The notes beneath the pieces are model-generated. The model was not told the DNA's origin, did no database searches, and worked only from the letters and a program-made list of their open reading frames with translations. DNA of 25,421 bases from CAYMRB01 sp964392615 (GTDB lineage Bacteria; Planctomycetota; UBA8108): contig CAYMRB010000095.1 of the NCBI GenBank assembly GCA_964392615.1, positions 1 to 25,421 on the forward strand. Reading direction: 5' to 3'. Below, one piece after another: positions 15,161 through 22,523 of the stretch (position 1 is the first letter of the stretch; each line of letters starts with the position of its first letter). A program made the translations under genes and the position numbers.

Positions 15161-18100
15161 TTACAGCGCGTACGCGATCCACATCGGCGAGACCCACACG
15201 AGCTCGCCGTCGACTTGTTCACCGCGGACGTAGTAGTAGCTCGTCTTGCCAGGGGCTGCGTCGAAGTCGGTCCACTCGAACTCGACGGTCTGCTTCCTCG
15301 GTTCGATCGAGTGTGCGTGCTTGCCGTCCTTGATCACGTGAACCGAGGCGAACGGCTGCGTGCCGACGAGCCGGACGCTGAGCCGCGGTCGCTCGTTTGT
15401 CGTGAACTCGTCGCCCATGAAGTGCTCGCCGCAGCGGAACTCGGCGACGATGTTGTCGGTCGCACCGTACACGTGACGCGCTTTCAGCGCGACGAGGATG
15501 GCGTCGCGCGTCGGCTCCTCGACCCAAACGTTGCAGTAGCTGATGTGCGTCGATGTGTGATCGCTCGACGCCTGGAAGCCGAGGCGGTAGCCCTTCTCGA
15601 GCGCGAGCGACACGAAGCCGAACGGTCGCCAGCCACCGAGCGAGTGATCGGCCGTATTCGAGCGCGGCGCGCCGGGCATCTCGTAGCTCTGGCGGCAGCC
15701 CTGATAGATCTCGACGATCGGCTCGACCGCCGGATCGTTGTCGCGCCAGTCGGTGCCCATGTCCGTGCCGCTCGTGTGGCTCGCACAGACGCCGTCGAAG
15801 TGCGCGAGGTATCGATAGAGAAGCTGCGTGTCCGGTGTCGGCGGACGCTTCGCGTCGGGTCCCTTCTCGTCGAGCGACTTGCCCATGCCTCCGCGCAGTC
15901 GCGGCAACGTGCGCACGCCGCGCTGCGCGAAGACGACGTTGCGATGGCCGTCGGGATACACACAGCTGCGCTCGTACGTGTACATCGGCGTGAACGAGTT
16001 CGCGTGCTCGAAGAGGTCGGTCGTCTTCTGCGTGAGCCACCACGAGTACTCGCGGCCGCCGCCGTTGTCGTGGTCTCCATTGCCGATCCAGTCGAGGCTC
16101 GCGGCATCGATGCCGTAGCGCCACATGTCGAGCAGCAGGCCGTCGCCGCCGCCATCGGACGAGATCTCCGTGTGGCGATGGAACTCGCCGCGCCAGAGCC
16201 GAAGCGTCTTGCCGCCGACTGTCGCCCGCGCCGCGCGCGCGCGGGCGATGGCGCCTCGCTCGTCCCTCGAGGTCGTGGCCGGCGCTTTCTTCGCTGCCGC
16301 CTCAGGTGCCGGCACGAGCGATACGGCCACGCCGGCCGGCTTCGGAGCCGGGCCTACCGTGGCGAGGGTGAGCTCGTTGTTGACCGGATCGGGCCACGGC
16401 GCGGCGAGTTTCATCTGCTTCACCTTCGTGCCGCTCTTGCGCAGCTCCCGGACGAACCAGCCCGGCAGCCGCGCCGACGTCGCGAAGCGACCGTCGGACG
16501 ACGCGACGAGCTGGATTTCGCCGGATGGCAGCGGTACGAGCGCCGGGCGGTTGTCGAGGATGTTGTCCGTTCCAGGGCAGGCGATGTCGCGCGACCACTT
16601 GTCGCCATCGTAGAACGCGACGTGCTCGAACCACGTCGAGCCGACCCCGACGCGCGTGCCGAGGTGCGGCGAACGGACCGCGAGCCACACGCGTCCGTGC
16701 ACGTCGGTCGTCAATCGCGGCACGGCGAACCGCAGCACGCCCGTGCGCTTCGCGGCGTTCTTCCGGTTGCGCAGCCACGGGCGGAACGCGTACACCGGGT
16801 CGTCCGCCGGCTGCAGCAGCTTGCCGTCGTCGACGACGCGGACGCCGATCGAACGACCGCGGTAGAGCGGCGAGCCGGACTTCTCGAGAGCGCCGAAGTC
16901 TTTGCCCCAGTCCTCCGGCGAGTCCTCGTACGCGACCCACAGACGGCCGGCGCCATCGAACGTCGCAGCAGGGCGCATCTCGGCGCGGCGCGACGTCGCG
17001 ATGGGAATCGACGGATCGAGCTTGCCGTCGCGAACCACGCGGCACCAGACGTCATAGTCGCCCGCGGCGTACGAGTCCCACGTGATCGCGATGCGTCCGT
17101 CCTTCGCGGCGGCGATCGCCGGGCTCCACTCGTTGGCCGGGCTGTCGGCGATGACGAGCGTCGCCTCGAAGTCGTCGCCCTTCTGTCTTCGTGCGAGGAT
17201 GGCGGCGTCACCGTCGTCGCGGAACGCTTGCCACACGACCCACACGCGGCCCTCCGAATCGGCCGTTGCGACGGGGAACGAGTCGCTGCCGGGATCGTCG
17301 CTCAGGCGCACCTCGTCCGCGAAGCGATCGCCGCCGAGTCGGCGCGCGTAGACGTCCCAATTACCGCGGCGGTTCTCCGACCAGAACACCCACGCGCGTT
17401 CCGAGTCGTCGACCGCGAGCGCGGTGCGATAGACATCGCGACCCGGAGGTGTCACCGGCAGCGGATCGGTCCACTGATCGTCATCGAGGCGCAGCAGGAG
17501 CACCTGGTCGCCGCCTGTCGGGCGCGCGAGCGGTTCGAGGTCTTTCGGCGCCTCCGGCAATGGACCGCGGCGGCGATAGCCCTCGCCGTGCGTGAAGGAG
17601 GTGTACGCGACGAAGAGCTCGCCGTCGCCACCGAGCGCTGCTGACGGGTAGTCGTCCTCCGTCGGCGCCGACAGCATCGTCACGGAGCTCGCCGCGCGCG
17701 ACACCTGGACGAGGCCGCGCAGAAACGGCTTCGTCGCGCCGAACGGTATGTCGGACAAGCGGAACGAGAACGCGCCCTGCTCGGTCTCGAACGAGCACCT
17801 CGTGCGCGCCGACGCGTCGCCGAGCTCGATGAGCAGCGCGTTGTCCTTCAGTGGCATCGCCTTGTGGCCGCGCTTGCGCTGCTGCGAATTCCACGGAATC
17901 GTGTGGCGTGTCGTCAGCTTCCAGCGCGCGCCGTCGATCGCGTTGCGCGGATCGGGCTGCCAAGCGCGAACGCCGCGCAAACGGCCTTCAGTAACCTTGA
18001 TCTCGCCATCCCAGACGGTCGCCTTCTTCGCGCCCTGCTTGCCCTTGCTGCGCAGCTCGACGCGCAGCGTGGCGACATCGCGCGGGGGCTTGCGAGTGGT

Positions 18101-18265
18101 CGCGGCAAGCGCCTGAGCCGAGCGGCGGTCCTGCTCTCCCGACGCGAGCGGTGCGTCGTCGGTCGACAAAACCCAGGCCGCGACGGCCCCTCCGAGCACG
18201 ACAGCCCCGACAAGCAGCCACTGGGCCGTGTGGCGTACGCCGCGTGCAACACCCTGTCTCGCCAT
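15161..18265 (-). CDS. Membrane-anchored propeller-PHP (DUF3604-like) protein
   Basis: A 1034-residue protein with an N-terminal membrane anchor (about 16-33). A beta-propeller-like region (about 195-600) carries recurrent motifs such as GRVWVVWQ, GRIAITWDS, GRLWVAYED and GNWDVYARR. A C-terminal PHP-type metal-dependent domain (about 685-940) has GEFHRHTEIS (His696, His698), GDHDNGG (about 730-736), CASHTSG (His830) and SSDH (about 900-903), followed by a beta-sandwich end. PHP domains are phosphoesterases or amidohydrolase-like enzymes; the substrate here is unknown. An upstream Met at 18280 is possible, but GGAGG at 18272-18276 sits six bases before ATG 18265, so that start is preferred. 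It lies 72 bases after its paralogue; a -10-like TACAAT (minus strand, 18306-18311) in that gap could be a weak internal promoter. Confidence 0.88.
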   Translation of the reverse strand: MARQGVARGVRHTAQWLLVGAVVLGGAVAAWVLSTDDAPLASGEQDRRSAQALAATTRKPPRDVATLRVELRSKGKQGAKKATVWDGEIKVTEGRLRGVRAWQPDPRNAIDGARWKLTTRHTIPWNSQQRKRGHKAMPLKDNALLIELGDASARTRCSFETEQGAFSFRLSDIPFGATKPFLRGLVQVSRAASSVTMLSAPTEDDYPSAALGGDGELFVAYTSFTHGEGYRRRGPLPEAPKDLEPLARPTGGDQVLLLRLDDDQWTDPLPVTPPGRDVYRTALAVDDSERAWVFWSENRRGNWDVYARRLGGDRFADEVRLSDDPGSDSFPVATADSEGRVWVVWQAFRDDGDAAILARRQKGDDFEATLVIADSPANEWSPAIAAAKDGRIAITWDSYAAGDYDVWCRVVRDGKLDPSIPIATSRRAEMRPAATFDGAGRLWVAYEDSPEDWGKDFGALEKSGSPLYRGRSIGVRVVDDGKLLQPADDPVYAFRPWLRNRKNAAKRTGVLRFAVPRLTTDVHGRVWLAVRSPHLGTRVGVGSTWFEHVAFYDGDKWSRDIACPGTDNILDNRPALVPLPSGEIQLVASSDGRFATSARLPGWFVRELRKSGTKVKQMKLAAPWPDPVNNELTLATVGPAPKPAGVAVSLVPAPEAAAKKAPATTSRDERGAIARARAARATVGGKTLRLWRGEFHRHTEISSDGGGDGLLLDMWRYGIDAASLDWIGNGDHDNGGGREYSWWLTQKTTDLFEHANSFTPMYTYERSCVYPDGHRNVVFAQRGVRTLPRLRGGMGKSLDEKGPDAKRPPTPDTQLLYRYLAHFDGVCASHTSGTDMGTDWRDNDPAVEPIVEIYQGCRQSYEMPGAPRSNTADHSLGGWRPFGFVSLALEKGYRLGFQASSDHTSTHISYCNVWVEEPTRDAILVALKARHVYGATDNIVAEFRCGEHFMGDEFTTNERPRLSVRLVGTQPFASVHVIKDGKHAHSIEPRKQTVEFEWTDFDAAPGKTSYYYVRGEQVDGELVWVSPMWIAYAL

Positions 18266-18271
18266 ATCTCG

Positions 18272-18276
18272 CCTCC
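18272..18276 (-). promoter_or_regulatory. Strong ribosome-binding site that decides the start at 18265
   Basis: On the minus strand GGAGG is followed by CGAGAT and then ATG at 18265, a six-base spacer. It lies within the first codons of the alternative start at 18280, which has no comparable site. Confidence 0.75.
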
Positions 18277-18337
18277 GCATCGATGCCGGTCGATCGAGTC
18301 ACAGCATTGTAGCGAGAACGCTGGCGGCGATCCTCCC

Positions 18338-21169
18338 TCACTCCGCGCCGAACCACACCGGGCTCGACCACGCGATCTCCTCGTCCTCCTGCAGCACGCG
18401 CACGTAGTACCAGCTGCGTCCCTCGACGGGCTCGCGGTCGACGAACGTGAACTCCGCGTTCTTCCCGTCGATCTCGCGCGTGTAGACGAAGCGGTTGTTG
18501 CGACACACCTCGACGCGGTCGATCTCCATCGGACACCGGACGCGGATGTCGACCCGCACCGACTCCCCGGCCGGCGTTGCGACCTTCTCGCCCATCAGAT
18601 GCCCGTCGACTCGCACGTCGAGGACGATCTTCGCTCCGGTCGTGCCGTAGCACCGTCGTGCGCGCAGCGCGTCGAGAACCGCTTCGCGCGTCAGCTTCGG
18701 CGCCCACACGCACGCCTTGCCGTAGCCGCCGCCGTGGTCCGGGCTCGCAATCACGCCGATGACGACGCCGCGCGCCCACGCATCCTGCAGAAAGTAGCCC
18801 GCCTTCGGTGTGCTTCTGCCGGCCTCGCGCGGTGCGCCCTTGTGCTCGTAGGACCCGCGCACCTGGAAGATTTCCGCGACCGGCTGCGCGACCTCGTCGA
18901 CGAAGTCCCAATCGGTCGGCACGTTGCCGGTGTCGGCGATCTGGTGGGGGATGTGGACGAAGTTCGCCTGCAGCTTGCGGAGATCCTCCCAGACCTGCGC
19001 CGGCGTCTGCCCGTTGCGCGCGTTCCACCAGCGCGGGAAGTAGAGGTCGGCGAGGATCAGGTTGCGGTGCCCGTAGTAGCCGTACGGATGCTTCGCATCG
19101 TACTTCTCGAAGCTCGACGTCCACTCTTCGGCGAGGAATGTCAGGAAGCGCCCCGGGTCGTCGTTGGTCCGCGCCAGCTTTGCAGTGTAGCCCCACAGGT
19201 ACGGGTTGAGGTTGTACCCGTGGTCGGTCACGCACGCGAAGTCGTGCCGCGCGATGTCGCGCATGTGCTGGTAGCTCTCGTTGACCGATTGGTCGCCGAC
19301 GCGATTGCACACCGAGATCTCGGTGTGCTCGTGGAGGTCGCCGAAGAACAGCTTCAGCTCCTCGTCCCGGTACTCGATCTTCGGCGTCGGAGTGTCCTCG
19401 CCGCGCGCGATGCGCAGCGCCGCCGCCTCGAACGGCTCGTCCGACTCGACGAGCGGCTCGAGCCCGATCTTCGCCGGGGCGCGTGCTGCGCCGGCGTTCA
19501 GCTCGGCGACGAAGACGTCGCTGCGCGCGTCCGCGGTCTTGTCGACGTCCGACCACGAGTTCGGCAGCGTGTCGGCCTGGAACGCGACGAATGCCGTGCT
19601 ACCCGTGAGAGCCAGGTGCGGCTGACGATCCATGCCCTTGAGCGTCGACACGACCGTCGGCGTCTGCCAGCGCTTGCCGTCGTGATGCGTGACGAAGACA
19701 TCCCAGCCCGACCGCGGCAGGCGCGGACCGAGAAAGCTCATCCACAGTCGACCCGACGCGTCGAACTTCGCGTCGGCGGCCTCGCAACGCCCGGCGAGCG
19801 GCGAGCGGCCCGGGTGTCGCGGCGCGAGCAGGCCCTGCTGAGTGACGCGAGCGACGAGGAGGCGGCGACGATTCGTCGTGCCGATGCGATACGTCTGCGT
19901 CTGCGCGTTTTCCCACGCGATCCACAGCTCGTCACCGCGGCTGAACAACCGGGCGTGGCGATCGATCGTCGGCGCTTGCGTCAGGCGTCTCTCGTCGTGC
20001 CAGGTGCCGTCGCTCCCGCGGCGGCGCAGGAACACATCGAAGTTGTTGTCGTGGAACGAGTGCCACGCGACGCACACCTCGCCGCTCTCGAGTACGGTGA
20101 GCGTCGGATCGTAGCCCGACGCGATCGCCGAGCTCAGCGCGACCGGTGGCGAGACGGTTCCATCGCGAGCGCTCGACGCATGCACGCGGCGGACACCGTC
20201 GCGATTCGACTCCCACGCGATCCACAGCGTTCCATCACGCGAGGCGGCGCTCGGCTTCACATCGACCGCGACGTCGGAGGGCAGCGAGACGATCTTTCCC
20301 GGACCGTCGCGGCCGCACAGCGCGAACCGTATGTCCCACCGGCCGTCGATCTCCTGCGCCCACACGGTGGCGACGCCGGCGTCCCCGGCTCGGACGACGC
20401 AAGGGCCGAGGACGTACGTTCCCTTGCCGCCGACGAGCTGCCATGCGCCGCCGCGCAGGAGCGGCGTCGCTCCGGGAGCCGTGGACGGATTCGCCGTGAA
20501 CCTCGCGAGCTGCAGCGAGTCCGCGCCGTCGCGGAAGCTGTTCCATGCGACCCAGATCGCGCCGTCGCCAGCCGTCGCCATCGCTGGCTCGTCGTTGAAG
20601 CCCTCGCCTCGCGACGCGTCGAGGATTGGCGGCAGCTCGGTCTCGTAGAGCGCGACATCGTCGACCCAGATACGGCCCGGCGGCTCGCCGTGCGACGACG
20701 GAGCGACGATCTGCATCTCGAGCTGGCCGTCGGCGCGTGCGGTCAGGGACGTCGTGTAGCGGGTCCACTTGGCGGGCACTTGGCGCCAGGACGCGACCAT
20801 CTCGCGTCGCCCCGTGCGCGGTTGGACGACCCAGAGCACCAACTTGGTGCGGTTCGTCGCTCGGGCCCAGATCTCGAAGCGATAACGATTCGCCGCGCGT
20901 ACCGCGACCTTGCGTCGCAGCATCAGGGCTTGCAGCGGCTTGGTGACCTCGCCGGTCACACAGCGATCGCCGGTACGGGCGACCTGCCGGCCTTCGACGA
21001 GTTGATGGTTCGCGTCCGGGTTCCAGCCGACGAAACCCTCTTCGAACCCGCCGTTGACGATCCGGTCGATCGGCTCACCGGCCGACACGGCGCCGGCGAG
21101 GCAGACGGTGAAACTCGCGACCGCGGCCGACAGGAATCTCGACCTCGCGGCGTTCTCCGTGCGTCGCAT
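18338..21169 (-). CDS. Secreted CBM-propeller-PHP (DUF3604-like) protein, first gene of the operon
   Basis: A 943-residue exported protein. It has a signal peptide (1-30, cleavage likely after AVSA), a CBM4/9-like jelly-roll (about 36-175, opening IVNGGFEEGFVGW and ending GRIWVDDVALYE), and propeller repeats (about 185-560: AIWVAWNSFRDG, TLWIAWESNRDG, ELWIAWEN, GWDVFVTHHDG). A PHP/DUF3604-like domain (about 605-850) has FFGDLHEHTEIS (His613, His615), VTDHG (Asp649, His650), HIPHQ (739-743) and SPDHGG (Asp811, His812), followed by a C-terminal beta domain. It is a paralogue of the downstream gene, with a different N terminus: secreted here, anchored there. The frame is open to 21310, but ATG 21169 directly precedes the signal peptide and has AGGGGAG just upstream (21174-21180). 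The catalytic reaction is unknown; binding or cleavage of an extracellular polymer is plausible. Confidence 0.9.
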   Translation of the reverse strand: MRRTENAARSRFLSAAVASFTVCLAGAVSAGEPIDRIVNGGFEEGFVGWNPDANHQLVEGRQVARTGDRCVTGEVTKPLQALMLRRKVAVRAANRYRFEIWARATNRTKLVLWVVQPRTGRREMVASWRQVPAKWTRYTTSLTARADGQLEMQIVAPSSHGEPPGRIWVDDVALYETELPPILDASRGEGFNDEPAMATAGDGAIWVAWNSFRDGADSLQLARFTANPSTAPGATPLLRGGAWQLVGGKGTYVLGPCVVRAGDAGVATVWAQEIDGRWDIRFALCGRDGPGKIVSLPSDVAVDVKPSAASRDGTLWIAWESNRDGVRRVHASSARDGTVSPPVALSSAIASGYDPTLTVLESGEVCVAWHSFHDNNFDVFLRRRGSDGTWHDERRLTQAPTIDRHARLFSRGDELWIAWENAQTQTYRIGTTNRRRLLVARVTQQGLLAPRHPGRSPLAGRCEAADAKFDASGRLWMSFLGPRLPRSGWDVFVTHHDGKRWQTPTVVSTLKGMDRQPHLALTGSTAFVAFQADTLPNSWSDVDKTADARSDVFVAELNAGAARAPAKIGLEPLVESDEPFEAAALRIARGEDTPTPKIEYRDEELKLFFGDLHEHTEISVCNRVGDQSVNESYQHMRDIARHDFACVTDHGYNLNPYLWGYTAKLARTNDDPGRFLTFLAEEWTSSFEKYDAKHPYGYYGHRNLILADLYFPRWWNARNGQTPAQVWEDLRKLQANFVHIPHQIADTGNVPTDWDFVDEVAQPVAEIFQVRGSYEHKGAPREAGRSTPKAGYFLQDAWARGVVIGVIASPDHGGGYGKACVWAPKLTREAVLDALRARRCYGTTGAKIVLDVRVDGHLMGEKVATPAGESVRVDIRVRCPMEIDRVEVCRNNRFVYTREIDGKNAEFTFVDREPVEGRSWYYVRVLQEDEEIAWSSPVWFGAE

Positions 21170-21209
21170 TCTGCTCCCCTTTGCGGAACATCTCGTCGCA
21201 GCCCGTTCG

Positions 21210-21241
21210 GCGGGAGCTCGCCTCCGCGGGAGCTCGCCTCC
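21210..21241. repeat. Perfect tandem duplication of a 16-bp unit
   Basis: GCGGGAGCTCGCCTCC occurs twice head to tail. Each unit contains the palindrome GAGCTC. It lies 41-72 bases upstream of the operon start codon, around the expected transcription start, so it could act as a double operator or in the mRNA leader; it could also be a neutral slippage product. Confidence 0.6.
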
Positions 21242-21247
21242 GTGACG

Positions 21248-21277
21248 ATGATGCCGCGACTCGGAACGTCGTTTCAA
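21248..21277 (-). promoter_or_regulatory. Candidate sigma70-type promoter of the PHP-ATPase-SPFH operon
   Basis: On the minus strand TTGAAA (21272-21277) is followed after 18 bases by CATCAT (21248-21253), five of six and four of six consensus matches. Transcription would begin near 21241, giving a leader of about 70 bases. Confidence 0.35.
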
Positions 21278-21315
21278 GCGCCGAGCGAGCGGACGGACCG
21301 ACGCTGTCACGAGCC

Positions 21316-21344
21316 TTGACAGCCCCAGAGGGCACGGTTATCGT
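21316..21344 (+). promoter_or_regulatory. Candidate sigma70-type promoter of the metallophosphoesterase gene
   Basis: Perfect TTGACA (21316-21321), 17-base spacer, then TATCGT (21339-21344, four of six). Transcription would begin near 21351, leaving a leader of about 195 bases that starts with a GC hairpin. Confidence 0.45.
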
Positions 21345-21546
21345 ACCGGGCTTTGCCCCGGCGACGCCCTCTCGCGTCGGCGGACGAGGCCGCCCGATGA
21401 TCCGGCGTGAGGAGAAGCATTGTCCGCGTTTCGGATCCCGAGTACCTTAAGGAATCTCCGCCAGGAACCGACCATCTGAACGTTCTCACCCATGGTTCGG
21501 TCCGGCGGAGTCGTTCGCGACGCGGCCGGGCACGGAAGGCGACCCG

Positions 21547-22323
21547 TTGAAACGCGCTGTCATCTCGGATATCCACGCCAACCTGGCGGCACTCGAAGCC
21601 GTTCTCGCGGACATCGAGACGCAGCAAGTCGACGACGTCTACTGCCTCGGCGACATCATCGGTTACGGGCCCGATCCGCGCCGGTGCATCGAGCTCGCTC
21701 GGGGCGCGTGCGCGGTCAATCTCCTCGGTAACCACGAGGAGGCCGTGCTCTTCGGAGCCATCGGGTTCAATCCGAAGGCGAAGGTGGCGATCGACTGGAC
21801 TCGCGAGCAGCTCAGCCTGCCGGACGAGCCGCAGGAAGCGAACCGCGAGCTCTGGAACTTCATCGGCAGCCTCGCCAAGCAGCGGCAGGATGGGAGCTTC
21901 CTCTTCGTTCACGGGTCGCCGCGCGATCCGACGCGGGAGTACATCTTCCGCCAGGACGTCAAGGACCACGCGAAGATGGAGGCCATTTTCGCGGCCCCGG
22001 CCGGCGTGCAGTGGAAGGTCTGCTTCGCGGGTCACACCCATCATCCGGGAGTGTTCCGTCAGACAAGCCCGTTCGATTTCCTGACGCCGAAGGACCTCGA
22101 CTACCGCTACGAGTACGCGAGTTCGCCGTCGCGGATTCTCGTCAATGTCGGTTCCGTCGGGCAGCCCCGCGACGGCGACAACCGCGCGTCTTACGTGATC
22201 GTGGACGACGACGCGATCACCTTCCGCCGGCTCGAGTACGACGTCGACCGGACGCTCGGCCGGTTCCGGGAGCACCCGATGCTACCCGACTACCTCGCGA
22301 AGCGGTTGCGCGAGGGTAAGTAG
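21547..22323 (+). CDS. Cytoplasmic metallophosphoesterase (YfcE/MJ0936-like family)
   Basis: A 258-residue calcineurin-like phosphoesterase with a complete set of metal ligands: SDIHAN (Asp8, His10), GDIIGYGPDP (Asp36), GNHEE (Asn62, His63), VHGSPRDP (His122) and GHTHHP (His163, His165). It has no signal peptide or membrane helix, so it should act in the cytoplasm on a phosphodiester or nucleotide-type substrate; relatives include phosphodiesterases and dinucleoside polyphosphate hydrolases. The start is TTG at 21547, supported by GGAAGG (21534-21539) seven bases upstream and by the first motif beginning at residue 7; no in-frame ATG lies close. It contrasts with the motif-degenerate secreted relative at 5779-6981. 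No operon partner is evident; yidC follows 200 bases later, apparently with its own promoter. Confidence 0.93.
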   Translation: MKRAVISDIHANLAALEAVLADIETQQVDDVYCLGDIIGYGPDPRRCIELARGACAVNLLGNHEEAVLFGAIGFNPKAKVAIDWTREQLSLPDEPQEANRELWNFIGSLAKQRQDGSFLFVHGSPRDPTREYIFRQDVKDHAKMEAIFAAPAGVQWKVCFAGHTHHPGVFRQTSPFDFLTPKDLDYRYEYASSPSRILVNVGSVGQPRDGDNRASYVIVDDDAITFRRLEYDVDRTLGRFREHPMLPDYLAKRLREGK

Positions 22324-22326
22324 CGC

Positions 22327-22342
22327 CGCCCGCGTCCGGGCG
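22327..22342 (+). terminator. Weak hairpin after the metallophosphoesterase
   Basis: CGCCCG-CGTC-CGGGCG forms six GC pairs starting three bases after the TAG stop, followed by CGCCATTTGT. The U-tract is poor. A second small hairpin, TTCGAG-TCG-CTCGAA (22355-22369), lies just beyond. Confidence 0.3.
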
Positions 22343-22417
22343 CGCCATTTGTCGTTCGAGTCGCTCGAAATCGTCTCCTGACGGCCCGACTTCCCGTTCA
22401 GGTGCCACGCGCCGTGT

Positions 22418-22446
22418 TTGCAGGGCGCGGGGTTCTCTGATATAGA
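22418..22446 (+). promoter_or_regulatory. Candidate promoter for yidC
   Basis: TTGCAG (22418-22423), 17-base spacer, then TATAGA (22441-22446), in an otherwise GC-rich gap of 200 bases. Consensus matches are three of six and four of six. Transcription would begin about 70 bases before the yidC start codon. Confidence 0.35.
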
Positions 22447-22523
22447 TTGCCGGTTTCCGCCGCGCGGGCGCCGTCCGCGTGCTGGTGTAACGATCCCGCT
22501 CCGCACCGACTTTCGGTACTGCC

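Larger units (their letters stand above)
21170..21546. other. 377-base divergent promoter region
   Basis: No gene is seen. It holds a tandem 16-bp repeat (21210-21241), a candidate minus promoter for the operon (21248-21277), a strong candidate plus promoter (21316-21344), and a GC hairpin CCGGG/CCCGG (21346-21361) that would lie near the start of the plus transcript. The minus-strand extension of the PHP gene frame into it is not considered coding. Confidence 0.6.

Noticed and set aside
21170..21310. Forty-seven extra N-terminal residues on the first PHP protein
   Set aside because: They precede a clear signal peptide, are Arg-rich, cover the tandem repeat and candidate promoter, and a good ribosome-binding site supports the inner ATG.
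14750..21319. Very long plus-strand open frames (964 and 1151 codons) opposite the ATPase and PHP genes
   Set aside because: They are rich in Arg, Ala and Asp with no domain, and lie antisense to genes with complete catalytic motifs. Such frames are expected in high-GC DNA.
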